Part shown: piece after piece, positions 1 through 5,437 of the stretch
How positions within the stretch are numbered: the stretch's first letter is position 1
Layout of the letters: each line of letters starts with the position of its first letter
Assembly: GCA_003165615.1 (NCBI GenBank)
Contig: PLWR01000449.1
Coordinates: 1-10,801, forward strand
Direction of reading: 5' to 3'
Length of the DNA: 10,801 nt
Source of the DNA: Acidobacteriota bacterium
Lineage (GTDB): Bacteria; Acidobacteriota; Terriglobia; UBA7540
The notes under the pieces: generated by a model
What the model was told of the DNA's origin: nothing
Databases searched by the model: none
The model's input: the letters and a program-made list of their open reading frames with translations, nothing else
Program-made: the position numbers and the translations under genes

Positions 1-428
1 TCCCACAGCGCCAGGTCGACGCCGGTGAGGGCCGTCATCTGCACCGGACCGCCCCGCCAGTACGGGCCCCGATAGAGGTACTGCCAGGTGTCCTCGATAG
101 CTTCCGGGTCGCGCCCGATCAGCAGCGGAGCAAGGTGCTTTTCCAGATCCGTCGCCACGGCAAGTTCACGCCCGTTGAGCGTAGCGTCGCCCACTCCGTA
201 AAGCCCCGGCTCGCTGGTCAGGATCTTCACCAGCACGTAGTTGCGGGCCGGACAGGTGACGATGACGCGCACGTCGGTAATCTTGAGGGGCGGCAGTCCC
301 GGCGTGGCAGCGCGAGGCGACGCCTCACCCCAGGCCATTCCTCCCCCCAGGATGGGTTGGGCGACTGCCGCGGTTCCTGCGAGTTTCAAGAATTCCCGGC
401 GGTTCCCGGACTGATTTTCGGATGACAT
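1..428 (-). CDS. D-mannonate dehydratase-like enolase-superfamily protein with twin-arginine signal (partial, 5' part)
   Basis: The first 142 residues are present; the C-terminal part lies beyond base 1. The N-terminus has a twin-arginine signal (NRREFLK, R10-R11), then a short Ala/Gly-rich stretch to about residue 40. From residue 49 the protein follows the N-terminal capping domain of the D-mannonate dehydratase (ManD/RspA) group: VTCPARNYV (58-65), the signature GDATLNGRE (80-88), LIGRDP (103-108), then a [14 protein letters not shown] block (115-128). ManD converts D-mannonate to 2-keto-3-deoxy-D-gluconate in hexuronate catabolism, usually in the cytoplasm. The metal ligands and catalytic residues of the barrel are outside the window, so activity cannot be judged; known family members vary widely in activity. 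The ATG at 426-428 has a strong AGGAGG (433-438) four bases upstream. An export signal is odd for this enzyme and makes a periplasmic role likely. Family assignment is firm; substrate is not. Confidence 0.85.
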   Translation of the reverse strand, partial: MSSENQSGNRREFLKLAGTAAVAQPILGGGMAWGEASPRAATPGLPPLKITDVRVIVTCPARNYVLVKILTSEPGLYGVGDATLNGRELAVATDLEKHLAPLLIGRDPEAIEDTWQYLYRGPYWRGGPVQMTALTGVDLALW

Positions 429-617
429 AGAACCTCCTGCGTGGTGATCAAGGATCAGGACTGCCCTTGCTGGCAATGCCGAACGGATTTCGCGCCGACT
501 ATTCTACCCCAAGTGGGCAAAACGGGCTGTCGCATGCGCATACCAATACGCCGGCGGGAAGAAGTGCCCGTTCAAAAGCACACTGCCCTTGGATTACATT
601 TCAATGAAAGGAAATCG
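429..617. other. Intergenic spacer between mannonate dehydratase-like gene and PEGA gene
   Basis: This 189-bp gap lies downstream of the PEGA gene and upstream of the mannonate dehydratase-like gene; both are on the minus strand. It holds the AGGAGG ribosome site of the latter (433-438). A minus-strand TAGAAT (501-506) is a possible -10 box, but I see no convincing -35 at the right distance. There is no hairpin followed by a T run, so no intrinsic terminator for the PEGA gene is evident. No small gene is supported. Confidence 0.4.
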
Positions 618-1178
618 CTACGGTCGAGGCGCCGGCTTGGCGGAGGCCATCAAGCGTTTCAGCTCAACGTTCAGAGTTTGCACGCCGGGTTGGTCAAATT
701 TGACGATGATATCGGTAGGTTCAAAGCCCACGGCTTCAATGTGCAGCGTGTGTTCACCCACGGGGAGCTGAAAGGGCCCGAGTTTGTCGGTTGTCCCCGC
801 ATAGATGCCGTCGAGCGTGACGCGTGCTTTAGGGGGGTTGGTATCGAGGATCAGCGTTCCCACACTATCCCATTCGTAACCGGCGTTGGGGTTGCAGCCA
901 GCCTGGCAGGGATTTTCACTGGGATAGGGACTGACCCACCAGTATCTTGGGGGAACGTCAAGAGGCGAAGTGGACGATCCGTAAAGACCGTTGCCACCGA
1001 AGGCAGGGTATCCATACCACCCACCGTACGACCCCCCACCACCGTAACCATACCCGCCACCACGAGAGCTGTACGCGTGGCCGGCGGTGCCACTTCCCCC
1101 TCGCTGAGCGAAGACAGGAACGCACGCCAGCAAGAGCATGAGGGTTAAACAAAGGATGGTCCGGGAACTGCTACTCAT
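618..1178 (-). CDS. Secreted Gly/Tyr-rich PEGA-domain protein
   Basis: The protein has 186 residues. Residues 1-24 form a Sec-type signal peptide: a hydrophobic core (LCLTLMLLLACV), then PVFA before Q25. A weak lipobox-like LLAC ending at C19 is an alternative but fits poorly. Residues 27-68 are a low-complexity Gly/Tyr/Ser linker. C91 and C95 form a CxxxC pair. Residues 108-174 form a PEGA domain: GTLILDTNPPKARVTLDG, a GPFQLPVGEH turn and a GFEP segment. This beta-sandwich is common on bacterial surface proteins and resembles carbohydrate-binding and S-layer folds; its ligand is usually unknown. The ATG at 1176-1178 has AGGAGG (1183-1188) four bases upstream. The gene is alone on its strand and diverges from the lysine cluster. 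The domain call is solid; a role in envelope structure or sugar binding is inference. Confidence 0.82.
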   Translation of the reverse strand: MSSSSRTILCLTLMLLLACVPVFAQRGGSGTAGHAYSSRGGGYGYGGGGSYGGWYGYPAFGGNGLYGSSTSPLDVPPRYWWVSPYPSENPCQAGCNPNAGYEWDSVGTLILDTNPPKARVTLDGIYAGTTDKLGPFQLPVGEHTLHIEAVGFEPTDIIVKFDQPGVQTLNVELKRLMASAKPAPRP

Positions 1179-1220
1179 ATGGCCTCCTCAATCGGAGCCC
1201 AACTGCCTCTAACCAACTTC

Positions 1221-1250
1221 ATTGTAACATTCTCACCATGGGAATGCTAA
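1221..1250 (-). promoter_or_regulatory. Candidate promoter of the PEGA gene
   Basis: On the minus strand, TTAGCA (1245-1250, four of six matches to the -35 consensus) is separated by 18 bp from TACAAT (1221-1226, five of six matches to the -10 consensus). It lies about 45 bp upstream of the PEGA start. The TGCTAA hexamer that forms the -35 box is duplicated in tandem (1245-1256). This is a sequence match only, and housekeeping promoters in this phylum are poorly defined. Confidence 0.35.
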
Positions 1251-1304
1251 TGCTAAGGCAATGCCCAATCCCGATTGCGCTTGACGCTGTTTTCGGTAGT
1301 GGGC

Positions 1305-1320
1305 TAACTTGATAAAGTTA
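1305..1320. promoter_or_regulatory. Perfect 6-4-6 palindrome, candidate operator upstream of the lysine cluster
   Basis: TAACTT and AAGTTA are exact inverted repeats around a GATA centre, in the divergent spacer between the PEGA gene and the dapE-like gene. A TTGACG (1281-1286) that could be a -35 box lies 18 bp upstream. The palindrome then falls where the -10 box would be, as expected for a repressor site. No good -10 hexamer could be chosen, and the regulator is unknown. Confidence 0.35.
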
Positions 1321-1393
1321 TGCTTAAATCCTGAATCGTCGCCTTCCTGACATTGTTAGGTGCCACGCGACGAGTGCCCGGACGTGAATTTCT

Positions 1394-2389
1394 ATGGATC
1401 TTTTTGAACTCACCAAAAGCCTGGTCAACATGGCGTCAGTAACCGGGCATGAGAAGGCCTGCGCGGAATTTGTAAAAGGATACCTCGTCCAACTGGGTTT
1501 TCAGGCGGAACTGATGCCCGTGTCGCGTGACCGCTCGAATGTGTTTGCGACCTGGGGTAAGCCCGACATTGTGCTGAGCACGCACATGGATACGGTGCCG
1601 CCCTTTTTCCCGGCGCACGAAGATGCGGACCACATTTACGGCCGCGGTTCATGTGATGCCAAGGGGATCCTGGCCGCGCAGTTGTCCGCCGCGGAACGGC
1701 TCAAGAAAGACGGCGTGGAGAATATCGCGCTGCTTTTCCTGGTGGGGGAAGAAACGGTCAGCGATGGGGCGCGCGAAGCGAACCTGCACCCGCATGGTTC
1801 GCGTTACATTATTAACGGTGAGCCGACGGAAAATAAATTGGTGATTGGCTGCAAGGGAAACTTGCGGATTGACGTTCGTGCGCACGGCAAAATGGCGCAT
1901 TCCGCTTATCCGCACCTGGGCGTGAGCGCCATTGACAAGTTGTTGGACGTGCTCGCGGACGTGCGGCAGATTCCCCTGCCGGTAAGCCCCGTGCTGGGTC
2001 CTTCCACCCTGAATATCGGGGTGATCACCGGCGGCCGCGCGGCCAATGTAATACCCGACGAAGCCGTGGCGCAGATCCTGATTCGCATCGTGGAAGATTC
2101 CGACCCCCTGCGGCGGAAGATAACAGAAGTCATCGGCGACCGTTGCGAGCTCGTCATCGTGCGCGACACGCCGGTGCTCCTGATGGAAAAGCTCGACGGC
2201 TACGAAACCGACGTCGTGGCGTTTACCACGGATTTGCCCTCGCTGACCAATTGGGGACGCCCTTTGCTGCTGGGGCCCGGGTGCATCAGCACGGCACATA
2301 CCGAGCGTGAGTGCGTGCGCAAAGCGGACCTGGTGGCTGCGGCCGATCTCTACTACCGCTTGGTGCGCGACCTGAAGAACAGGGGTTAG
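1394..2389 (+). CDS. dapE: M20-family metallo-deacylase, probable succinyl-diaminopimelate desuccinylase
   Basis: The protein has 331 residues, somewhat shorter than classical DapE (about 375). All six expected di-zinc ligands or catalytic residues are visible: H64 and D66 (STHMDTV), D88 (GRGSCDAKG), E119-E120 (GEE), E143 (NGEPTENK) and H302 (STAHTERE). The lid/dimerisation domain (about 155-255) carries HGKMAHSAYPHLG, including the histidine that reaches into the partner's active site in this family. M20 enzymes hydrolyse N-acyl amino acids. Relatives include acetylornithine deacetylase and LysK, and sequence alone does not separate them. The DapE assignment rests on position: it heads a row containing asd, dapB and dapA, with dapD downstream. 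DapE releases succinate from N-succinyl-L,L-diaminopimelate. The ATG at 1394 has only a weak ribosome site. The stop codon lies inside the GGGATTA repeat element, so the last few residues may derive from the repeat. Confidence 0.8.
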   Translation: MDLFELTKSLVNMASVTGHEKACAEFVKGYLVQLGFQAELMPVSRDRSNVFATWGKPDIVLSTHMDTVPPFFPAHEDADHIYGRGSCDAKGILAAQLSAAERLKKDGVENIALLFLVGEETVSDGAREANLHPHGSRYIINGEPTENKLVIGCKGNLRIDVRAHGKMAHSAYPHLGVSAIDKLLDVLADVRQIPLPVSPVLGPSTLNIGVITGGRAANVIPDEAVAQILIRIVEDSDPLRRKITEVIGDRCELVIVRDTPVLLMEKLDGYETDVVAFTTDLPSLTNWGRPLLLGPGCISTAHTERECVRKADLVAAADLYYRLVRDLKNRG

Positions 2390-2476
2390 GGATTAGGGAT
2401 CAGAGATTAGGGGTTGGGGATTAGGGATTAGGGCAAACCTCTGACTGCCAATCCCTGACCCCTAATCCCTGTTCTT
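2375..2476. repeat. GGGATTA heptamer repeat with inverted arms between dapE and asd
   Basis: Seven contiguous 7-bp units fill 2382-2430; three are exact GGGATTA and the others differ by one or two bases. Three more units run in the opposite orientation at 2449-2469. The outer arms 2375-2398 and 2453-2476 are inverted copies matching at 21 of 24 positions. Two of the three differences would be G-U pairs in RNA, so the transcript could form a long stem around a loop of 54 nt. The left arm includes the last codons and stop of the dapE-like gene. Possible roles are attenuation, mRNA processing or protection between dapE and asd, or simply a mobile palindromic repeat. There is no T run for intrinsic termination. 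Confidence 0.85.
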
Positions 2477-2517
2477 AGGGAAGGGGAAGGTGGAATTAAT
2501 CCGCCATTATTTTGGTC

Positions 2518-3567
2518 ATGAAGAAAATTGAAGTGGGAATTCTGGGAGCTACGGGAATGGTCGGGCAGCGCTTTGTGAGCCTGCTCGAGCATCACCCGTG
2601 GTTCGAAATCAAGTGGCTCGCCGCCTCCGAAAGGTCGGCAGGCAAAACCTATCGCCAGGCGTGCAACTGGCGCTTGCGCGATCCGTTGCCGAAGAGTGCG
2701 TGGGATCTCCCCGTGTACGAGTGCAAGCCCGGAGGCGCTCCGCAACTGCTCTTCTCCTCGCTCGATTCCAAAGTTGCGGGAGAGGTGGAAAAGGAATTTG
2801 CCCAGGCCGGCCATGTGGTGGTTTCGAACTCCTCGAATTTCCGCATGGAGCAGGACGTGCCGCTGCTGATTCCGGACGTCAATCCGGACCACCTGGCATT
2901 GGTCAGCGAGCAGCGCAAGCAGCGCAAGTGGAAGGGCATGATCGTGACCAACCCCAACTGCACAACCGTGGGCCTGGTGATGTCGCTGGCGCCGCTCGCG
3001 AATTCTTTTGGACTCGATAAAGTCCTGATGACCAGCATGCAGGCGGTTTCTGGCGCTGGGTATCCGGGAATCCCCACGCTCGACATTCTGGGCAACGTGA
3101 TCCCCTACATCGGCGGCGAAGAAGAAAAGGTGGAACGCGAAACGCGCAAGCTTCTGGGCAAACTGGTGGATGGCCAGGTGAAGATGGGCGAATTTACGGT
3201 GAGCGCGCACTGCAACCGGGTGATGGTGGAAGATGGCCACACCGAAACCGTTTCCGTGGCGCTCAAATCCAAAGCCACGCTTGCCGGTATCGCCGAGGCC
3301 TGGCGCGCCTACCGCTCCCTGCCCCAGGAGCGCGGCTTGCCTTCTGCCCCCAAGCATCCCATTATTGTGCGTGAGGAGCGGGACCGGCCCCAGCCGAAAT
3401 TCGACCTGAACGCCGAAAACGGCATGGCCACCGTGGTGGGCCGTCTGCGCGAATGCCCGGTCCTGCATTTCAAATACGTCGCGTTCAGCCACAATACCAT
3501 CCGCGGCGCAGCCGGCGCGGCGCTGCTCAACGCGGAATTGATGAAGTCGGAAGGGTACCTGGATTGA
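2518..3567 (+). CDS. asd: Aspartate-semialdehyde dehydrogenase
   Basis: The protein has 349 residues. It reduces L-4-aspartyl phosphate to L-aspartate 4-semialdehyde with NADPH, at the branch point for lysine/diaminopimelate, threonine and methionine. Visible features are the NADP-binding GATGMVGQ (10-17), SNSSNFRM (103-110), the catalytic cysteine C148 in NPNCTT, SGAGYPG (178-184), the catalytic-base histidine H231 in SAHCNRV, and DGHTETV (239-245). The pattern is closer to the archaeal/eukaryotic ASADH branch than to the enterobacterial type. I chose the ATG at 2518 because the family starts with this short MKKIEVGILG strand; an in-frame TTG two codons upstream is less likely. No strong ribosome site lies just upstream. 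The stop codon overlaps the dapB start by one base (TGATG), indicating translational coupling. Confidence 0.93.
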   Translation: MKKIEVGILGATGMVGQRFVSLLEHHPWFEIKWLAASERSAGKTYRQACNWRLRDPLPKSAWDLPVYECKPGGAPQLLFSSLDSKVAGEVEKEFAQAGHVVVSNSSNFRMEQDVPLLIPDVNPDHLALVSEQRKQRKWKGMIVTNPNCTTVGLVMSLAPLANSFGLDKVLMTSMQAVSGAGYPGIPTLDILGNVIPYIGGEEEKVERETRKLLGKLVDGQVKMGEFTVSAHCNRVMVEDGHTETVSVALKSKATLAGIAEAWRAYRSLPQERGLPSAPKHPIIVREERDRPQPKFDLNAENGMATVVGRLRECPVLHFKYVAFSHNTIRGAAGAALLNAELMKSEGYLD

Positions 3568-4271
3568 TGATAAACCTCGCCCTATTGGGTTACGGCAAAA
3601 TGGGAAAGACGCTGGCGCAGCTTGCTCCGCAGCGCGGCTTCGAAGTCCGCTTGGTGATGGATATTGACGTCAACGCGCAAAGCCGTGGCATCACGCGCGA
3701 GAAGTTCAAGGGCGTCGACGTTTGCGTGGACTTCACCACACCCGACGCCGTGGTGGAAAACGCTCATCGGGTGGCGGCGTTGGGCGTAAATCTAGTGGTC
3801 GGCACCACCGGTTGGCAGAAGCACCAGGCGGAGGTTCGCAAAGTTGTTGAGCAGGCCGGCGTCGGCATGGTCTACGCCGCGAACTTTTCCATTGGTGTGA
3901 ACCTGTTCTACCGGTTGGCTCGCGCGGCGGCGGAAATCTTTGCGCCTTTCCCCATGTACGATCCTTTCCTCACCGAATCCCATCACAAAATGAAGAAGGA
4001 TGCGCCTTCCGGCACCGCGCTCGAAATTGCGCGACAGATTCAACCCTACTTTGTGGACCGCGATATTCCCGTGGCCAGCGTGCGCGCGGGTTTTATCCCC
4101 GGAACGCATGAATTGGGTTTTGACTCCGAGGCGGACACGGTGACTTTGTGCCACACGGCGCGCGGCCGGCAGGGATTTGCAGAAGGAGCGCTGTATGCCG
4201 CCAGGTGGGTGGTGGGTAAGAAGGGGTTCTATAGTTTCTCAGAGGTTTTGGAGTTGGGGGCGGGGGGATGA
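3567..4271 (+). CDS. dapB: 4-hydroxy-tetrahydrodipicolinate reductase
   Basis: The protein has 234 residues, slightly short for DapB (usually 240-270). It reduces the product of DapA to tetrahydrodipicolinate with NAD(P)H. The N-terminal Rossmann domain has GYGKMGK (8-14), DFTTPD (55-60) and VGTTGW (78-83). The signature ESHHKMKKDAPSGTA (137-151) holds catalytic H139/H140, K144 and the substrate-binding SGT. A PGTHELGF segment (178-185) follows, then the return to the Rossmann fold. The start ATG (3567-3569) shares one base with the asd stop, and this reading begins exactly at the nucleotide-binding strand, so upstream extension is unlikely. The C-terminus ends in a Gly-rich tail (LGAGG) right before the AATTATG repeat element. 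Confidence 0.94.
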   Translation: MINLALLGYGKMGKTLAQLAPQRGFEVRLVMDIDVNAQSRGITREKFKGVDVCVDFTTPDAVVENAHRVAALGVNLVVGTTGWQKHQAEVRKVVEQAGVGMVYAANFSIGVNLFYRLARAAAEIFAPFPMYDPFLTESHHKMKKDAPSGTALEIARQIQPYFVDRDIPVASVRAGFIPGTHELGFDSEADTVTLCHTARGRQGFAEGALYAARWVVGKKGFYSFSEVLELGAGG

Positions 4272-4273
4272 GG

Positions 4274-4381
4274 AATTATGAATTATGAATTCTAAATTAT
4301 GAAAGCTGGCTCGCTTGGCCTGCATCGGCAAAGCCATGAATTCGGGTTGGTTTGATAATTCATAATTCAGAATTCATAATT
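4274..4381. repeat. AATTATG heptamer repeat with inverted arms between dapB and dapA
   Basis: Four contiguous 7-bp units (AATTATG twice, AATTCTA, AATTATG) occupy 4274-4301. Four more run in the opposite orientation at 4354-4381. The segments 4281-4303 and 4359-4381 are inverted copies matching at 22 of 23 positions around a 55-nt loop. The spacer of about 146 bp is much more AT-rich than the genes around it. The layout matches the GGGATTA element between dapE and asd, but the heptamer differs. A strong RNA hairpin upstream of dapA is expected if the region is transcribed from the operon promoter. It might affect dapA expression, or it may be a non-functional repeat. Confidence 0.85.
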
Positions 4382-4406
4382 GAAAGGTCTCCCAGTTCCT
4401 CAGCCA

Positions 4407-4414
4407 GAGGTGAT
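4407..4414 (+). promoter_or_regulatory. Shine-Dalgarno site deciding the dapA start
   Basis: GAGGTGAT is an eight-base match to the anti-Shine-Dalgarno end of 16S rRNA and lies three bases before the ATG at 4418. It fixes that ATG as the start, against an in-frame upstream codon at 4352 that lies within the repeat element. Confidence 0.8.
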
Positions 4415-4417
4415 CTT

Positions 4418-5320
4418 ATGAGCCTGGAAATTCGCGGTTGCGGCACGGCCCTCGTCACCCCTTTTCGAAAAGACGGTTCCGTGGATGAAGCGGCCCTGCG
4501 GCGGTTGGTGCAGTTCCAGCTTCGCGAGGGGATCGATTTCCTTGTCCCCTGCGGGACCACGGGCGAGAACCCCACACTCGAACACGGCGAGTATTTGGGA
4601 GTGATTCGCGTCGTGCTGGAAGAAGCTGCTGGAAAAGTCCCCATCATCGCGGGCGTGGGTGGCAACTATACCAAGAAAATTTGTGACCTGGCGTGCGAAG
4701 TCGAAGGATTGGGCGTGCAAGGCATTCTTTCCGTGGCGCCCTATTACAACAAACCGACGCAAGAGGGTCTGTACCAGCACTTCAAAGCCATCGCGGAATC
4801 CATTGACCTGCCCGTGATTCTCTACAATGTGCCGGGGCGCACCGCGTCGAACATTGAGCCCGCCACCGTGGCGCGCCTCGCGCAGATCTCCAACATCATT
4901 GGCATCAAGGAAGCGTCCGGAAGCATCGTGCAGCAGATGGAAGTGCTGAATGCCGTGCCACCCGGGTTCCGCGTACTTTCCGGCGACGACACCTTCACGT
5001 TTCCGCTCATGGCGCTCGGCGGGCAGGGCGTGATCTGCACCACCTCAAACCAGATTCCCGCGCCGATGACCAAGCTCACGCACTTGTTGCTGGACGGCAA
5101 ATACGACGAGGCGCGCAAACTCCACTTTCAACTGCTGCCGCTCATGCAGGCAAACTTCCTGGAAACCAACCCCAGTCCTGTCAAAGCGGGACTCGCCATG
5201 ATGGGATTGATCGAAGAGGTCTACCGCCTACCCATGGTCCCCATGAAACCCGAAAACCGCGCCAAGCTCGAAAAGGTCATGGCCGCGCAAGGATTGCTCC
5301 CCAAGAGCGCTGCCCTCTAG
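4418..5320 (+). CDS. dapA: 4-hydroxy-tetrahydrodipicolinate synthase
   Basis: The protein has 300 residues (family about 290-300). It condenses pyruvate with aspartate semialdehyde, the first committed step towards lysine and diaminopimelate. The (beta/alpha)8 barrel shows the full catalytic set: T47-T48 in CGTTGENPT, Y110 in APYYNKPT, Y136 in LYNVPGRT with R141, and the Schiff-base lysine K164 in GIKEASG. SGDDTFTFPLMALGG (188-202) and NPSPVKAGL (251-259) are also typical. This is the DapA member of the family rather than N-acetylneuraminate lyase or another aldolase, supported by the catalytic Thr-Thr-Tyr triad and by asd and dapB upstream. An in-frame extension would begin at 4352 but would translate the inverted repeat, so I start at the ATG after the strong ribosome site. 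Feedback control by lysine cannot be judged from sequence. Confidence 0.95.
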   Translation: MSLEIRGCGTALVTPFRKDGSVDEAALRRLVQFQLREGIDFLVPCGTTGENPTLEHGEYLGVIRVVLEEAAGKVPIIAGVGGNYTKKICDLACEVEGLGVQGILSVAPYYNKPTQEGLYQHFKAIAESIDLPVILYNVPGRTASNIEPATVARLAQISNIIGIKEASGSIVQQMEVLNAVPPGFRVLSGDDTFTFPLMALGGQGVICTTSNQIPAPMTKLTHLLLDGKYDEARKLHFQLLPLMQANFLETNPSPVKAGLAMMGLIEEVYRLPMVPMKPENRAKLEKVMAAQGLLPKSAAL

Positions 5321-5344
5321 GGTGGCCTTGCAATCGTAACGCAG

Positions 5345-5363
5345 GGCCGAGCCGCGCTCGGCC
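5345..5363. repeat. GC-rich hairpin downstream of dapA (REP-like)
   Basis: GGCCGAG and CTCGGCC form a perfect 7-bp stem with a 5-nt loop, 25 bp after the dapA stop. No T run follows on either strand, so it is not a standard intrinsic terminator. It shares the core GCCGA-loop-TCGGC, and a preceding GTA-C/G-CGC-like context, with the hairpin at 8792-8809. The two may belong to a dispersed intergenic repeat family. Confidence 0.5.
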
Positions 5364-5373
5364 GCAAAAGCAA

Positions 5374-5401
5374 GTCAAAGCGCAAAACGCCAAAGTCAAA
5401 A
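5374..5401. repeat. Degenerate heptamer run downstream of dapA
   Basis: Four contiguous 7-bp units (GTCAAAG, CGCAAAA, CGCCAAA, GTCAAAA) follow the hairpin in the convergent spacer between dapA and the first sulfatase. Units match only at about four to six of seven positions, so the period is weaker than in the two upstream elements, and there is no inverted copy. The rest of the 117-bp spacer holds nothing I can name. Confidence 0.4.
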
Positions 5402-5437
5402 CTCGCAGGCAGCCCAATCCAGCCTTTGCCGGAAAGC

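Noticed and set aside
447..461. Tandem GATCAAG/GATCAGG as another heptamer tract
   Set aside because: Only two imperfect units, within chance expectation.
441..1148. Long plus-strand open frame across the PEGA gene
   Set aside because: The minus-strand frame has a signal peptide, PEGA domain and a strong ribosome site; the plus frame is Arg/Thr-rich with no domain.
1649..2299. Open frame of 216 codons antisense to the dapE-like gene
   Set aside because: It overlies conserved M20 active-site coding sequence and has a composition typical of antisense artefacts.
2382..2433. TTAGGG telomere-like repeat or linear replicon end
   Set aside because: The period is seven (GGGATTA), not six, it lies between two operon genes, and it has an inverted partner; nothing indicates a chromosome end.
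2428..3492. Long open frame antisense to asd (354 codons)
   Set aside because: It is His/Arg/Gln-rich with no recognisable motifs and lies opposite a clearly real asd gene; it results from codon bias on the other strand.
4274..4381. CRISPR array or transposon end at the repeat elements
   Set aside because: Units are 7 bp with no spacers, and no transposase or target-site duplication is visible.
4352..4417. Upstream start for dapA adding 22 residues
   Set aside because: The extra codons translate the inverted repeat, and a near-perfect ribosome site precedes the ATG at 4418.
5345..5370. Intrinsic terminator after dapA
   Set aside because: A good stem is present, but no T run follows on either strand.
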